This document shows positions 7,820 to 16,460 of a stretch of 46,429 nucleotides of DNA, piece after piece; the stretch's first letter is position 1, and every line of letters starts with the position of its first letter. The position numbers were made by a program, and so were the translations under genes. The notes below the pieces were generated by a model. The model worked only from the letters and a program-made list of their open reading frames with translations, searched no databases and was not told the DNA's origin. This DNA comes from JBCDBD01 sp039184335 (lineage in GTDB: Bacteria > Bacteroidota > Bacteroidia > Flavobacteriales > Flavobacteriaceae): contig JBCDBD010000028.1 in assembly GCA_039184335.1 (NCBI GenBank), positions 1 through 46,429 of the forward strand, written 5' to 3'.

Positions 7820-8863
7820 TCAATGAAACTTATTTTCATTGCTGTGTTTTGAATACGTGCGCCATTTTTCGATGCAAGCTTTCATATCGGCAGGAACCTC
7901 AGAGTCAAAACGCAAAAAAGTTCTTGATACAGGGTGTTGAAAACCCAAGCTCTTGGCATGTAGTGCCTGCCTTGGCAAAATTTTGAAGGCATTTTCAACA
8001 AATTGTTTGTACTTGGTAAACGAGGTTCCCTTTAAAATGCTATCGCCACCATAGCGTTCATCATTGAACAGTGTATGGCCCATATATTTCATGTGCACCC
8101 GAATTTGGTGGGTTCTTCCTGTTTCCAATCTACAGGATACCAAAGTCACATAGCCTAACCGTTCAATGACCTTGTAATGGGTTACCGCCGTTTTTCCATG
8201 CTCCCCATCAGGAAAAACCATCATCTGTAACCGGTTTTTGGGGTTTCGGCCGATATGGCCTGTTACGGTACCTTCATCATGTACTATATTGCCCCAAACC
8301 AACGCCACATACTCCCGTTCACTGGTCTTTTCAAAAAATTGTTGGGCCAAATGGGCCATGGCCGATTCAGTTTTGGCAACGACCAAAAGTCCTGAGGTAT
8401 CTTTATCGATGCGGTGTACCAAACCAGGGCGTTCCGTACTATTATTTGGCAAAGCGTCAAAATGGTACACCAGGGCATTGATCAAAGTACCTGAATAATT
8501 ACCATGGCCCGGATGCACTACCATTCCAGCAGGTTTGTTCACCACCAACAAAGTGTCATCCTCAAAAACGATGTCCAACGGAATGGCTTCGGGTGTCAGC
8601 AAAAATTCATAGGGTGGGTGTTCAAACATTACTTTGACCTCATCGCCTGCCTTGACCTTATAGTTTTGCTTGACCGTGCTACCATTCGCCCATATATGGC
8701 CCTGTTTAGCTGCTTGCTGAATCTTATTTCGTGTTGCATTTTCAATAAAGTTCATCAAAAACTTATCGACCCGAAGGGGTTCCTGTCCTTTTGCGGCCAC
8801 AAACCGATAATGTTCAAAAAGTTCGTCTTGGCCGAAATCTTGGCTTTCTCGGGAATCCATCAT
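7820..8863 (-). CDS. RluA/RluD family 23S rRNA pseudouridine synthase
   Basis: A 347-residue RNA-modifying enzyme. Residues about 29-90 form an S4-like RNA-binding domain (RVDKFLMNFIENATRNKIQ). The catalytic domain carries the invariant HRIDKDTSGLL, with the nucleophile Asp153, plus VHPGHGNYSGTLINAL and the C-terminal RLETGRTHQIRVHMKY. The length and S4 domain favour an RluD-like enzyme acting on 23S rRNA helix 69, but the target uridine cannot be told from sequence. The ATG at 8863 overlaps the PASTA gene's TAA by one base (TAATG), suggesting translational coupling. Confidence 0.93.
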   Translation of the reverse strand: MMDSRESQDFGQDELFEHYRFVAAKGQEPLRVDKFLMNFIENATRNKIQQAAKQGHIWANGSTVKQNYKVKAGDEVKVMFEHPPYEFLLTPEAIPLDIVFEDDTLLVVNKPAGMVVHPGHGNYSGTLINALVYHFDALPNNSTERPGLVHRIDKDTSGLLVVAKTESAMAHLAQQFFEKTSEREYVALVWGNIVHDEGTVTGHIGRNPKNRLQMMVFPDGEHGKTAVTHYKVIERLGYVTLVSCRLETGRTHQIRVHMKYMGHTLFNDERYGGDSILKGTSFTKYKQFVENAFKILPRQALHAKSLGFQHPVSRTFLRFDSEVPADMKACIEKWRTYSKHSNENKFH

Positions 8864-9450
8864 TATTGTGAATCAGCCTGAATTTGAGCACTTTTAGGTA
8901 TGGTACCATTGCCACAGACCAGCTCGACCCTTGAAGTTTTGGGAAGTTTGTCCCCGGGTTTAACAAACTTACCTTTATACTTCATCTGATATACCATGTC
9001 TTTGCCCAACTCATCGATATAGGTCACACGCTGTACATCCAATCCAACTGCACGCAACCTTGAAGTCGCATTTCGCTTGGTCACCTGAATTACATTTGGA
9101 ACCGTTACTTTTTTGTAGCCCGATGGATTTACCGTAAAGTATATCTTGCGATTTGTCTTTACTTTATTGCCCGCTGGTGGATTTTGTTCTAGAATTGAAA
9201 ATCTTGGATAGTCAGGGTTGTAATTGGTAGAATCCAATACTTCATACCGTAGTCCGACTGCCTCAGCCGCTTTGCGCATTTCCATAACCGACATTTTTGA
9301 AAAATCTGGGACTTCAACGAATTCCCCATGGTTGGTAGAGCTCTTGAGCCATTGGAGCATCGCATAGGCAAGCAAAAAAAGTACCCCCGATGACAACCCC
9401 AATTGAATCAAAAATACCCTACTCTTTAAAAAAGCCAGAAAGTGTCGCAT
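8863..9450 (-). CDS. Stand-alone PASTA domain membrane protein
   Basis: A 195-residue protein: a short cytosolic N terminus (MRHFLAFLKSR), one transmembrane helix at about residues 12-34, then two PASTA domains (about 44-113, starting VEVPDFSKMSVMEM, and about 114-182, starting VTVPNVIQVTKRNA). PASTA domains bind peptidoglycan stem peptides or beta-lactams in PknB-type kinases and penicillin-binding proteins, but no kinase or transpeptidase domain is present here. It is the first gene of a minus-strand unit with the pseudouridine synthase and perhaps yaaA, and is divergent from ddl, a peptidoglycan precursor gene. Function is unknown; a cell-wall sensing or anchoring role is inference. Confidence 0.9.
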   Translation of the reverse strand: MRHFLAFLKSRVFLIQLGLSSGVLFLLAYAMLQWLKSSTNHGEFVEVPDFSKMSVMEMRKAAEAVGLRYEVLDSTNYNPDYPRFSILEQNPPAGNKVKTNRKIYFTVNPSGYKKVTVPNVIQVTKRNATSRLRAVGLDVQRVTYIDELGKDMVYQMKYKGKFVKPGDKLPKTSRVELVCGNGTIPKSAQIQADSQ

Positions 9451-9467
9451 GCATCTTGTTGTTCGAG

Positions 9468-9475
9468 CAAATATA
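9468..9475 (-). promoter_or_regulatory. Bacteroidota -7 promoter element for the PASTA unit
   Basis: On the minus strand TATATTTG matches TAnnTTTG perfectly and lies 17 bases before the PASTA start codon. The facing ddl gene has only a near-match (TTACTTTG at 9496-9503 on the plus strand). The two promoters would thus sit back to back. Confidence 0.5.
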
Positions 9476-9525
9476 GAAAAACACTCCTTTTTTCCTTACT
9501 TTGGCAAAGTGATATTTGACAGACA

Positions 9526-10512
9526 ATGAAAAAAAATATTGCCATCGTAATGGGCGGTTATTCGAGCGAACACGATATTTCAATGAAAAGTGGCAACGTT
9601 GTTCATGCCCATCTAAACCGGGATAGGTACAACACCTATCGCATTCACATAACTAAGGAAAAGTGGGTATTTTTAGATGAAAATGATGGTGAACATCCCA
9701 TTACTATGTCAGATTTTAGTCTGCATATCGAGAATACAGAAATACACTTTGATTGTGTGTTCAATGCCATTCATGGCACCCCGGGCGAAGATGGGCTGTT
9801 ACAGGCTTATTTTGAACTATTGGGCATACCCCAAACTTCATGCGATCACTATCAAGCTGCATTGACCTTCAATAAGCGCGACCTTTTAAGTGCACTGAGA
9901 CCCTATGGCATACAGTGTGCCACTTCCTATTTTTTGAATCTTGGTGATACCATTGACGAAAATGCTATTATAGGTAAAGTTGGATTGCCTTGTTTTGTGA
10001 AGGCGAACAAAGCGGGTAGCAGTTATGGCATCACAAAGGTCTATCAACCTGAACAGTTGCTAGCTGCCATTCAAAAAGGGTTTTCAGAGGACAACGAACT
10101 TATCATAGAATCTTTTTTAGATGGCATTGAGGTCTCTGTTGGAGTCATCACTTATCAAGGCAAGATAAAAGTCTTACCGCCCACCGAAATAGTCACTGAT
10201 AACGATTTTTTTGACTACGAGGCAAAATATGAAGGCAAATCAGAAGAAATAACTCCAGCAAGAATTTCAAAAGTGCAAGAAGAAAAAGTATGTAAAATTG
10301 CGAAAAAAACATATGAAGTATTGAAGCTCAAGGGATTTACACGAAGTGAGTATATCTTTATTGAAGATGAGCCCTACTTACTTGAAATTAATACAACTCC
10401 TGGGCTCACCGTAGAAAGTATTCTGCCAAAACAGGCAAAAAAGGCGGGCCTAAGCTTAGAACAGCTTTTCGAGAGCGCAATCGTTGAAGTGCTGAACGAG
10501 AATTATCGTTAA
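9526..10512 (+). CDS. ddl: D-alanine--D-alanine ligase
   Basis: A 328-residue ATP-grasp ligase making D-Ala-D-Ala for peptidoglycan precursors in the cytosol. N-terminal motif IVMGGYSSEHDISMKSG contains the substrate-binding Glu; GTPGEDG, FVKANKAGSSYGITKV (the Ser-Ser-x-Gly loop), the ATP-binding LIIESFLDGIE and the metal-binding C-terminal LLEINTTPGLT are all in place. The length is typical. Residues that separate D-Ala-D-Ala from D-Ala-D-Lac enzymes were not resolved, but nothing suggests a resistance-type ligase. coaD follows after 17 bases and is probably in the same transcript. Confidence 0.95.
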   Translation: MKKNIAIVMGGYSSEHDISMKSGNVVHAHLNRDRYNTYRIHITKEKWVFLDENDGEHPITMSDFSLHIENTEIHFDCVFNAIHGTPGEDGLLQAYFELLGIPQTSCDHYQAALTFNKRDLLSALRPYGIQCATSYFLNLGDTIDENAIIGKVGLPCFVKANKAGSSYGITKVYQPEQLLAAIQKGFSEDNELIIESFLDGIEVSVGVITYQGKIKVLPPTEIVTDNDFFDYEAKYEGKSEEITPARISKVQEEKVCKIAKKTYEVLKLKGFTRSEYIFIEDEPYLLEINTTPGLTVESILPKQAKKAGLSLEQLFESAIVEVLNENYR

Positions 10513-10529
10513 CTTTAAAGAAATAGCAT

Positions 10530-10991
10530 ATGATGACAAGACGTGCCATTTTTCCAGGTTCATTTGATCCATTGACCTTGGGCCATTATGACATCATTAA
10601 AAGAGGCATCACCCTTTTTGACGAGTTGGTCATAGCCATTGGCATCAACGCCGAAAAAAAATACATGTTTTCTTTGTATGAGCGTAAAAAGTTCATTGAA
10701 GATGCCTTTGCCAGCGAACCCAAAGTAAAGGTGCTTACCTATCAAGGCCTAACCGTTGATTTTTGCAAAGAAATCAACGCTAATTTTATATTGAGGGGAT
10801 TACGAAACCCCGCAGATTTTGAATTCGAAAAGGCAATTGCCCACACCAACCGAAAACTTTCGGAAATCGAAACGGTTTTCTTATTGACCTCTTCTGGCAA
10901 ATCATACATCAGTTCATCCATTGTAAGGGATGTTATCAGAAATGGTGGCGATTATACTGGATTAGTCCCCAACACGGTCATTGTTGGATAA
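10530..10991 (+). CDS. coaD: Phosphopantetheine adenylyltransferase
   Basis: A 153-residue nucleotidyltransferase performing the fourth step of coenzyme A synthesis from pantothenate (4'-phosphopantetheine plus ATP to dephospho-CoA). RAIFPGSFDPLTLGHYDII contains the TxGH nucleotide-binding signature, and the ISSSIVRDV element near the C terminus is also conserved. Length matches the family. Two adjacent ATGs occur at 10530 and 10533; the second gives MTRRAIFPG, closer to homologues. It lies 17 bases after ddl, a gene pairing frequent in flavobacteria. Confidence 0.96.
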   Translation: MMTRRAIFPGSFDPLTLGHYDIIKRGITLFDELVIAIGINAEKKYMFSLYERKKFIEDAFASEPKVKVLTYQGLTVDFCKEINANFILRGLRNPADFEFEKAIAHTNRKLSEIETVFLLTSSGKSYISSSIVRDVIRNGGDYTGLVPNTVIVG

Positions 10992-11118
10992 TCTGTACAA
11001 GTCCTCTTATCCAACTTTGGTGGGGAGAATGGTAAAAACCACATTTTTTAATCTATTCACAACATAAAATACTTTTTTGTAGTTCAATAATTATATTTTA
11101 GTAGGAAAATTCATTCTT

Positions 11119-12966
11119 TTGAAGAATACTAAATCCTACACAAATAATTATTTGATTAAACAATTGCCAACGGCAATCGCTTTCTTGAATTCAGATTTTG
11201 AACTGGTACAAGTCTCTGATAAATGGATTGAAGATTTTGAATTCAACGATAAGAACATCATTGGCAATACTGTTTTTGAATTGTTTGACAATGTTGGTGA
11301 AAACTGGAGAAAAGCTTTGGAAGAATGCCTACTGGGCCATCATCGGTCGGGACAGAAAAGCTTTGTAGACAGCGATTTTAATGAAAGATGGTTCAAATGG
11401 GCGAATGTACCCTGGTATGATGAAGATGAAAATATTATTGGCATTATCGTACGGACCGAAGATATTACCAAGAAGGTTGAGGCCGATATGAACTTCAATA
11501 AGCTTGAATCATTGGTTAGGGCAAAGTCTGAGATTGCAAAGGTTGGTATATGGGATTATGATATTGCCACTAACAGGCTTACATGGTGCAATATTGCCAA
11601 AACGATATATGAGGTACCTGCTGACCATGAGCCCACTATAGATAAAACAGTAGCCTTTTATAAGAATGGCTACAGTAGAAATACCATATCGATGTTGGTA
11701 CACAACGCCATGGAGCATGGGTCTTCTTTTAAAAGAAGAATGGAGATTATTACCCACAAGGGCAACCCTAAATGGGTCATGGTAGCCGGCAAACCCATAG
11801 TTACCGATAACGTCATCACGGGGTTGATCGGCACGGTACAAGATATTGATGAACAAGTACAATCTGAGCTTAAAACCAAGGAAAATGAAAAGCTGTTGCA
11901 CATTCTGGTCAACAACCTCCCTTTGAATGTATTTGTCAAAGACAAAGACTCCCGAAAAGTATTGGTGAACAAATCAGAATGCGAGCATTTGGGTGTAAAC
12001 GACCCAAGCGAGGTAATTGGCAAAACTGACTTTGATTTTTATGAAAAGGCAGTAGCGCAAATTTCAAGGGACGAAGATATTCAGGTCATTAAAACCCTAA
12101 AGCCAATAATCGGAAAAGAAACCATTAGTATTAGAAAAGATAGAAAATCAACTACTTTTCTCACCTCAAAGATACCTCTTTTAGATACAGACGGCAACGC
12201 CTATGGAATCATAGGTTTGAGTATGGATATAACAGGATTGAAAGAAAAAGAAAATCAGTTGCGTGACCTTATCAATGTGACCGCAATTCAAAATAAAAAA
12301 CTCATCAACTTTGCCCATATCGTATCACATGATCTGAGATCACATTCGGCAAATTTTTCGATGTTGCTCAACTTTCTGAAAGAAGAGACCGACCGTGATG
12401 AGAAAAAAAGAATTCTTGGAATGCTCAACCGTTCTTCAGAAAACCTAATGGTTACGCTAGAAGACCTAAACGAAGTTGTTGATATCAATACCAATGTAAA
12501 TTTGGAAAAAAAACCGGTCAACCTCAACCAACTGCTGAAAAAGATATTGCAAAACCTTCAAATCTGTTTTCAAGACAGTCAGGCCAAGATTATCAATACC
12601 ATAGCTGATGATATCACCGTTTTATCGGTACCCTCATATTTAGAAAGTATCTTACTGAACTTGATGTCGAATGCCATCAAATATAGACACCCAGATAGAA
12701 TTCCAGAAATTATCCTGAGTGCAAAACCGGAAAAGGAACATACAATTTTCAGTATAGAGGACAATGGTCTTGGCATTGATCTAAAAAAATATGGTGAAAA
12801 GCTATTTGGTATGTACAAAACATTCCATAAGCACAAAGACTCGAGAGGTATAGGACTTTACATTACAAAAAATCAAATCGAAGCCATGGGAGGCAACATT
12901 TTTGCATGTAGCGAATTGAACAAGGGCAGTACTTTTAAGGTTTATTTTAAGAATGAAACAGATTAA
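11119..12966 (+). CDS. Cytosolic PAS-domain sensor histidine kinase
   Basis: A 615-residue histidine kinase with no transmembrane helix or signal peptide. Three PAS-type sensor modules are visible at about residues 13-118 (ending EDITKKVE), 135-245 (GIWDYDIATNRLTWCN ... VQDIDEQ) and 258-372 (LPLNVFVKDKDSRKVLVNK ... MDITGLKEKE). The H box is HIVSHDLRSHSANF with His404, and the ATPase domain has NLMSNAIKY (N box), DNGLGID (G1) and SRGIGLYITK (G2). The start is a TTG at 11119, since no ATG fits; TATATTTT at 11092-11099 is a near-consensus -7 box. Its last 14 bases overlap the response regulator, so the two are one signalling unit. The signal is unknown. Confidence 0.9.
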   Translation: MKNTKSYTNNYLIKQLPTAIAFLNSDFELVQVSDKWIEDFEFNDKNIIGNTVFELFDNVGENWRKALEECLLGHHRSGQKSFVDSDFNERWFKWANVPWYDEDENIIGIIVRTEDITKKVEADMNFNKLESLVRAKSEIAKVGIWDYDIATNRLTWCNIAKTIYEVPADHEPTIDKTVAFYKNGYSRNTISMLVHNAMEHGSSFKRRMEIITHKGNPKWVMVAGKPIVTDNVITGLIGTVQDIDEQVQSELKTKENEKLLHILVNNLPLNVFVKDKDSRKVLVNKSECEHLGVNDPSEVIGKTDFDFYEKAVAQISRDEDIQVIKTLKPIIGKETISIRKDRKSTTFLTSKIPLLDTDGNAYGIIGLSMDITGLKEKENQLRDLINVTAIQNKKLINFAHIVSHDLRSHSANFSMLLNFLKEETDRDEKKRILGMLNRSSENLMVTLEDLNEVVDINTNVNLEKKPVNLNQLLKKILQNLQICFQDSQAKIINTIADDITVLSVPSYLESILLNLMSNAIKYRHPDRIPEIILSAKPEKEHTIFSIEDNGLGIDLKKYGEKLFGMYKTFHKHKDSRGIGLYITKNQIEAMGGNIFACSELNKGSTFKVYFKNETD

Positions 12967-13366
12967 CTGCATATACATTGTGGATGATGACCCCATAACG
13001 GTATTCGGTATCAAAAAAATGCTGGGTATGGTTACCGATTGTAACGATATCCATACCTATGAAAATGGCAAAACAGCCTTGGATAGTATTATCCAGCGAA
13101 TAAAAAATGGAGCGCAACTGCCCGAAGTCATATTTCTTGACATCAATATGCCCATTATGGACGGGTGGGAATTTTTAGCGGAATTCTTGAACATCGAAAC
13201 GAAAGAGCAAATACGAATCAACATTATTTCTTCTTCCATTGATTCTGCAGATTATGAAAAATGGGAAAGGTACAAACAAAGCACAACCCACTTTATAGAT
13301 TATAAAGAGAAACCCATTTTTAGAATTGAGCCAAAAGACATCTCTCTTGTGAATTTGGCTTCTTGA
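12953..13366 (+). CDS. Single-domain response regulator
   Basis: A 137-residue CheY-like receiver with no output domain. The acidic pocket is Asp11-Asp12-Asp13 (YIVDDDP), the phosphoacceptor is Asp63 in FLDINMPIMDGWEF, the switch Ser cluster is at 93-95 (IISSSID) and the conserved Lys is Lys120 (YKEKP). The start overlaps the preceding histidine kinase by 14 bases, so it is almost certainly its partner. Lacking a DNA-binding or enzymatic output, it must act by protein contact or by passing phosphate to another protein. This arrangement is common in flavobacteria for PAS kinases with the HDLRSHSA H box. Confidence 0.92.
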   Translation: MKQINCIYIVDDDPITVFGIKKMLGMVTDCNDIHTYENGKTALDSIIQRIKNGAQLPEVIFLDINMPIMDGWEFLAEFLNIETKEQIRINIISSSIDSADYEKWERYKQSTTHFIDYKEKPIFRIEPKDISLVNLAS

Positions 13367-13440
13367 TGTATTTATTCCTTAATTTTAACGCAACTTAAAC
13401 TTAAGGAATTTCTGTTCCATACCATGAATTGACAACCATC

Positions 13441-15213
13441 ATGAAGTACATGGCATCGGCTTTGGCAAGCCTTTTTCTGGTTGCCTGCAAACCAAGTGTT
13501 GAAGACAAGACAGCTTCATACAGGACCACTTTTGAAGAATCAGCGGGCAAGTGTACCGCAACATATACCGAGGTCATCGATTTTTATATCAGGCTTTCAA
13601 AGGCTTTTCCGGAAATCAATGTTCAGACCATTGGTGAAACCGATAGTGGCCACCCCCTACATGTGGTAACATTTAATACTGATGGTGATTTTAATTTTCA
13701 ACGATTGGCGGAAGAAAAGACCATTATGCTCATCAATAACGGCATCCATCCAGGTGAAAGTGATGGTATCGATGCCACCATGTTGCTTTACAGGGATCTA
13801 GCCCAAAAAAAATTGGCACACCCAGAGCACACTGTTTTAGTCACCATACCTGTTTATAATATCGGTGGGGCTTTAAATCGAAATTCAACTAGCAGGGCCA
13901 ATCAAAATGGACCTGAATCATATGGTTTTAGGGGAAATGCCCAAAATTATGACCTAAATCGTGATTTTATCAAGGCAGACACCAAAAACGCAGGAACGTT
14001 TGCAACCATTTTTCATCTGACCAAACCAGATATCTTTATCGACAACCATGTAAGCAATGGTGCTGATTATCAATATACGCTGACCCATTTATTTACACAG
14101 CACAACAAATTGGGCGGTGATTTGGGGGCATATCTTCATGATGAACTGATGCCTGGCTTAGAAAAGTCACTTGGTGAAAAAGGGTGGGATATCTCACCTT
14201 ATGTTAACGTCTTTAACCGAGTTCCCGAATCAGGGTTTAACCAATTCATGGACTACCCAAGATATTCCACAGGCTATACTACCCTATGGAACACCCTGGG
14301 AATGATGGTAGAAACCCATATGCTCAAACCATACAAAATCAGGGTAGAAGGCACTTATGAATTAATGAAAAGCATGCTTGAAATTACTGAAAAAGACCAT
14401 GATAAAATAAAATTGTTACGGCGTACAGCCGTCGAAAAAACCAGAACGCTGCAAAACTATTCCCATAACTGGCAGGTTGACACCACGAAAAGTACACTAC
14501 TTGACTTTAAAGGCTTTGAAGCCGATACCCTTTTGAGTAAAATTACCGGTTTTGAACGCCTGAAGTACGATCAAAAAAGGCCTTTCACAAAAAATGTAGT
14601 ATATCAAAACTATTTTACACCGAAAGATACGGTCGAGATTCCCGAAGCTTACATTATCAAAAAAGGGTGGCAAAAGGTTCTTGACAGATTTGACTTCAAC
14701 GGTATTGAATATTTTGAATTACAAAATGATACCAACCTCACTGTACAGTCCTATAAAATTGTCGACTATCAGACAAGTGAAAATCCATATGAGGGGCATT
14801 ACCCCCATTTCGACACCAAAGTTGAAAAAACTCAAAAAAACATCGGTTTCACCAAAGGGGATATCATCATCCCTACACGCCAAGCAGGCATCCGTTATCT
14901 GTTGGAAACACTCGAACCCCAATTGGTCGATTCTTTTTTCAATTGGAATTTTTTTGATACGATACTACAACAAAAAGAAGGTTTTTCCCCTTATGTATTT
15001 GAAGATGTGGCCTTAGAACTATTACAAAAGAACCAGACCTTGAAAGACAGTTTTTTGTCCAAGAAAAATAGTGACAGGAATTTTGCACAAAATTGGTACG
15101 CCCAATTGGATTGGATTTTCAAACGCTCCCCATTTTATGAAGCGGCACATATGCAGTATCCAGTCTACAGTATCAAAAAAGAAAGTGATGCTGCAAAAAT
15201 TTTAAATCAGTAA
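13441..15213 (+). CDS. M14-family zinc carboxypeptidase-like lipoprotein
   Basis: Starting at ATG 13441, the protein has 590 residues and begins MKYMASALASLFLVACKPS, a lipoprotein signal with the lipidated Cys at residue 16. The M14 peptidase core follows: the zinc-binding NNGIHPGESDG (His103 and Glu106), then NSTSRANQNGPE, YDLNRDF, DIFIDNHVSNGADYQYT (third zinc His) and a VETHML segment that may hold the catalytic Glu. A C-terminal region of about 250 residues has no recognised motif. It likely degrades peptides or modifies cell-wall material in the periplasm or outer membrane. It follows the two-component pair by 74 bases and ends one base from the convergent NUDIX gene. Confidence 0.85.
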   Translation: MKYMASALASLFLVACKPSVEDKTASYRTTFEESAGKCTATYTEVIDFYIRLSKAFPEINVQTIGETDSGHPLHVVTFNTDGDFNFQRLAEEKTIMLINNGIHPGESDGIDATMLLYRDLAQKKLAHPEHTVLVTIPVYNIGGALNRNSTSRANQNGPESYGFRGNAQNYDLNRDFIKADTKNAGTFATIFHLTKPDIFIDNHVSNGADYQYTLTHLFTQHNKLGGDLGAYLHDELMPGLEKSLGEKGWDISPYVNVFNRVPESGFNQFMDYPRYSTGYTTLWNTLGMMVETHMLKPYKIRVEGTYELMKSMLEITEKDHDKIKLLRRTAVEKTRTLQNYSHNWQVDTTKSTLLDFKGFEADTLLSKITGFERLKYDQKRPFTKNVVYQNYFTPKDTVEIPEAYIIKKGWQKVLDRFDFNGIEYFELQNDTNLTVQSYKIVDYQTSENPYEGHYPHFDTKVEKTQKNIGFTKGDIIIPTRQAGIRYLLETLEPQLVDSFFNWNFFDTILQQKEGFSPYVFEDVALELLQKNQTLKDSFLSKKNSDRNFAQNWYAQLDWIFKRSPFYEAAHMQYPVYSIKKESDAAKILNQ

Positions 15214-15214
15214 T

Positions 15215-15805
15215 CTAATCTTGGGGATTTAAGAGAATCTTAATGTTGTGGTACGAATTCTTGAGTGCCTTTTCTGTTTTCTTGGGCCCCTTCCACTTCA
15301 CTTTCACTATACCTTCTTCGAGTTGCCCCTTTAAATCACCTTCATATTCGGTATACATCTCAAACCAATAGACCTGTTTTAACCTGTAAGATCCATTTCG
15401 TTTGAAAATGTGATAGGTTGTACTTAAATATTTTTTGACGATGAGTTTTTTGACACCGGTCTCTTCTTCTACCTCGCGAATTGCGGCTTCTTCAAAAGAT
15501 TCCCCTTTGTCCAGTTTCCCTTTGGGCAAATCCCACTTACCATTCCTAAAAATAAAGAGAATCTTTCCTCTTTTGTTTTTGACAAGTCCGCCTGCAGCGA
15601 CAACAATGGGAATCTTGCTATTGAATTTTTGTAAGATATGTTCCCCAGCATCAAAAATATAGGCCTTTTGCAATATTTTTTTTGAAAGTGATTCTATGGC
15701 ATATTGAATCGAGGCATCTTCCATTAAAAATACATTGCCCTCATCATTTTTCGGCCTTTCATTTGTTAAGATCAGTGGGGATTCATTAACAAAAACTTTA
15801 TACAT
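15215..15805 (-). CDS. NUDIX hydrolase
   Basis: A 196-residue protein from the ATG at 15805 (a GTG two codons earlier at 15811 is possible). The Nudix box GX5EX7REUXEEXGU is complete: GKLDKGESFEEAA followed by IREVEEETGV, in the middle of the protein after FRNGKWDLPKG. Residues 1-70 form a short N-terminal extension that includes IPIVVAAGG. NUDIX enzymes cleave nucleoside diphosphates linked to other groups; the substrate is unknown. Its start codon is only 7 bases from that of the divergent pyrE, so each promoter must lie in the other's coding region. Its stop is one base from the M14 gene's stop. Confidence 0.93.
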   Translation of the reverse strand: MYKVFVNESPLILTNERPKNDEGNVFLMEDASIQYAIESLSKKILQKAYIFDAGEHILQKFNSKIPIVVAAGGLVKNKRGKILFIFRNGKWDLPKGKLDKGESFEEAAIREVEEETGVKKLIVKKYLSTTYHIFKRNGSYRLKQVYWFEMYTEYEGDLKGQLEEGIVKVKWKGPKKTEKALKNSYHNIKILLNPQD

Positions 15806-15808
15806 TTG
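15801..15808 (+). promoter_or_regulatory. Possible -7 promoter element for pyrE
   Basis: TACATTTG matches TAnnTTTG exactly and ends 4 bases before the pyrE ATG at 15813. If used, transcription would begin at or next to the start codon, giving a leaderless or near-leaderless mRNA. No -33 TTG was found at the usual spacing. Confidence 0.35.
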
Positions 15809-15812
15809 CACG

Positions 15813-16454
15813 ATGATTTTTCATAAAGACAGCGCAAAAAAAACGGCTGAGCTGCTGCTGCAAATTAATGCAATTAAGTTGGAACCTGAAAATCCATTTA
15901 CATGGGCTTCTGGATGGAAATCCCCAATATATTGCGACAATAGGATAATCTTATCACACCCGATAATACGTGGCTACGTCAGGGAAGAAATGGCAAAACA
16001 GGTGGGCCGCCTTTATGGAAAACCTGATGTCATTGCCGGTGTGGCCACGGGAGCTATCGGCATCGGTGTCTTAGTAGCTGAAGCTCTAGGGCTTCCTTTT
16101 ATCTATGTAAGACCAGAACCCAAATCGCATGGAAGAAAAAACCAAATAGAGGGGTACTTGGAACCTGGTAAAAGTATTGTGGTCATTGAAGATCTGATCA
16201 GCACTGGAGGCAGTAGTATAAATGCGGTAAACGCACTTCACGACTTTGGTGCAAATGTCAAGGGAATGCTCGCCATTTTCACATATGGCTTTACCATGGC
16301 CGTTGAAAATTTCAAAAAGGCGAACCTACAATTGCACACCCTATCAGATTACGACCATTTGATTGAGCTGGCTTCTGAAACCAATGCCATCAAAGAAAAA
16401 CAATTACAAACCTTATTGCAGTGGCGCACAAATCCACAGCAATGGAAACCTTGA
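15813..16454 (+). CDS. pyrE: Orotate phosphoribosyltransferase
   Basis: A 213-residue enzyme joining orotate to PRPP to make OMP in pyrimidine synthesis. The start at ATG 15813 gives MIFHKDSAKKTAELLLQI, as in homologues; the frame is open upstream but lies over the NUDIX gene. Characteristic segments are FTWASGWKSPIYCDNR, VIAGVATGAIGIG, YVRPEPKSHGRKNQIEG (flexible loop) and the PRPP motif IVVIEDLISTGGSS. The SRPBCC gene follows after 6 bases and is probably cotranscribed. Confidence 0.96.
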   Translation: MIFHKDSAKKTAELLLQINAIKLEPENPFTWASGWKSPIYCDNRIILSHPIIRGYVREEMAKQVGRLYGKPDVIAGVATGAIGIGVLVAEALGLPFIYVRPEPKSHGRKNQIEGYLEPGKSIVVIEDLISTGGSSINAVNALHDFGANVKGMLAIFTYGFTMAVENFKKANLQLHTLSDYDHLIELASETNAIKEKQLQTLLQWRTNPQQWKP

Positions 16455-16460
16455 CAGTAC

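Noticed and set aside
7741..7839. N-terminal extension of YaaA
   Set aside because: Homologues start at MKIVISPAKS; the extra residues lie over the pseudouridine synthase and look non-coding.
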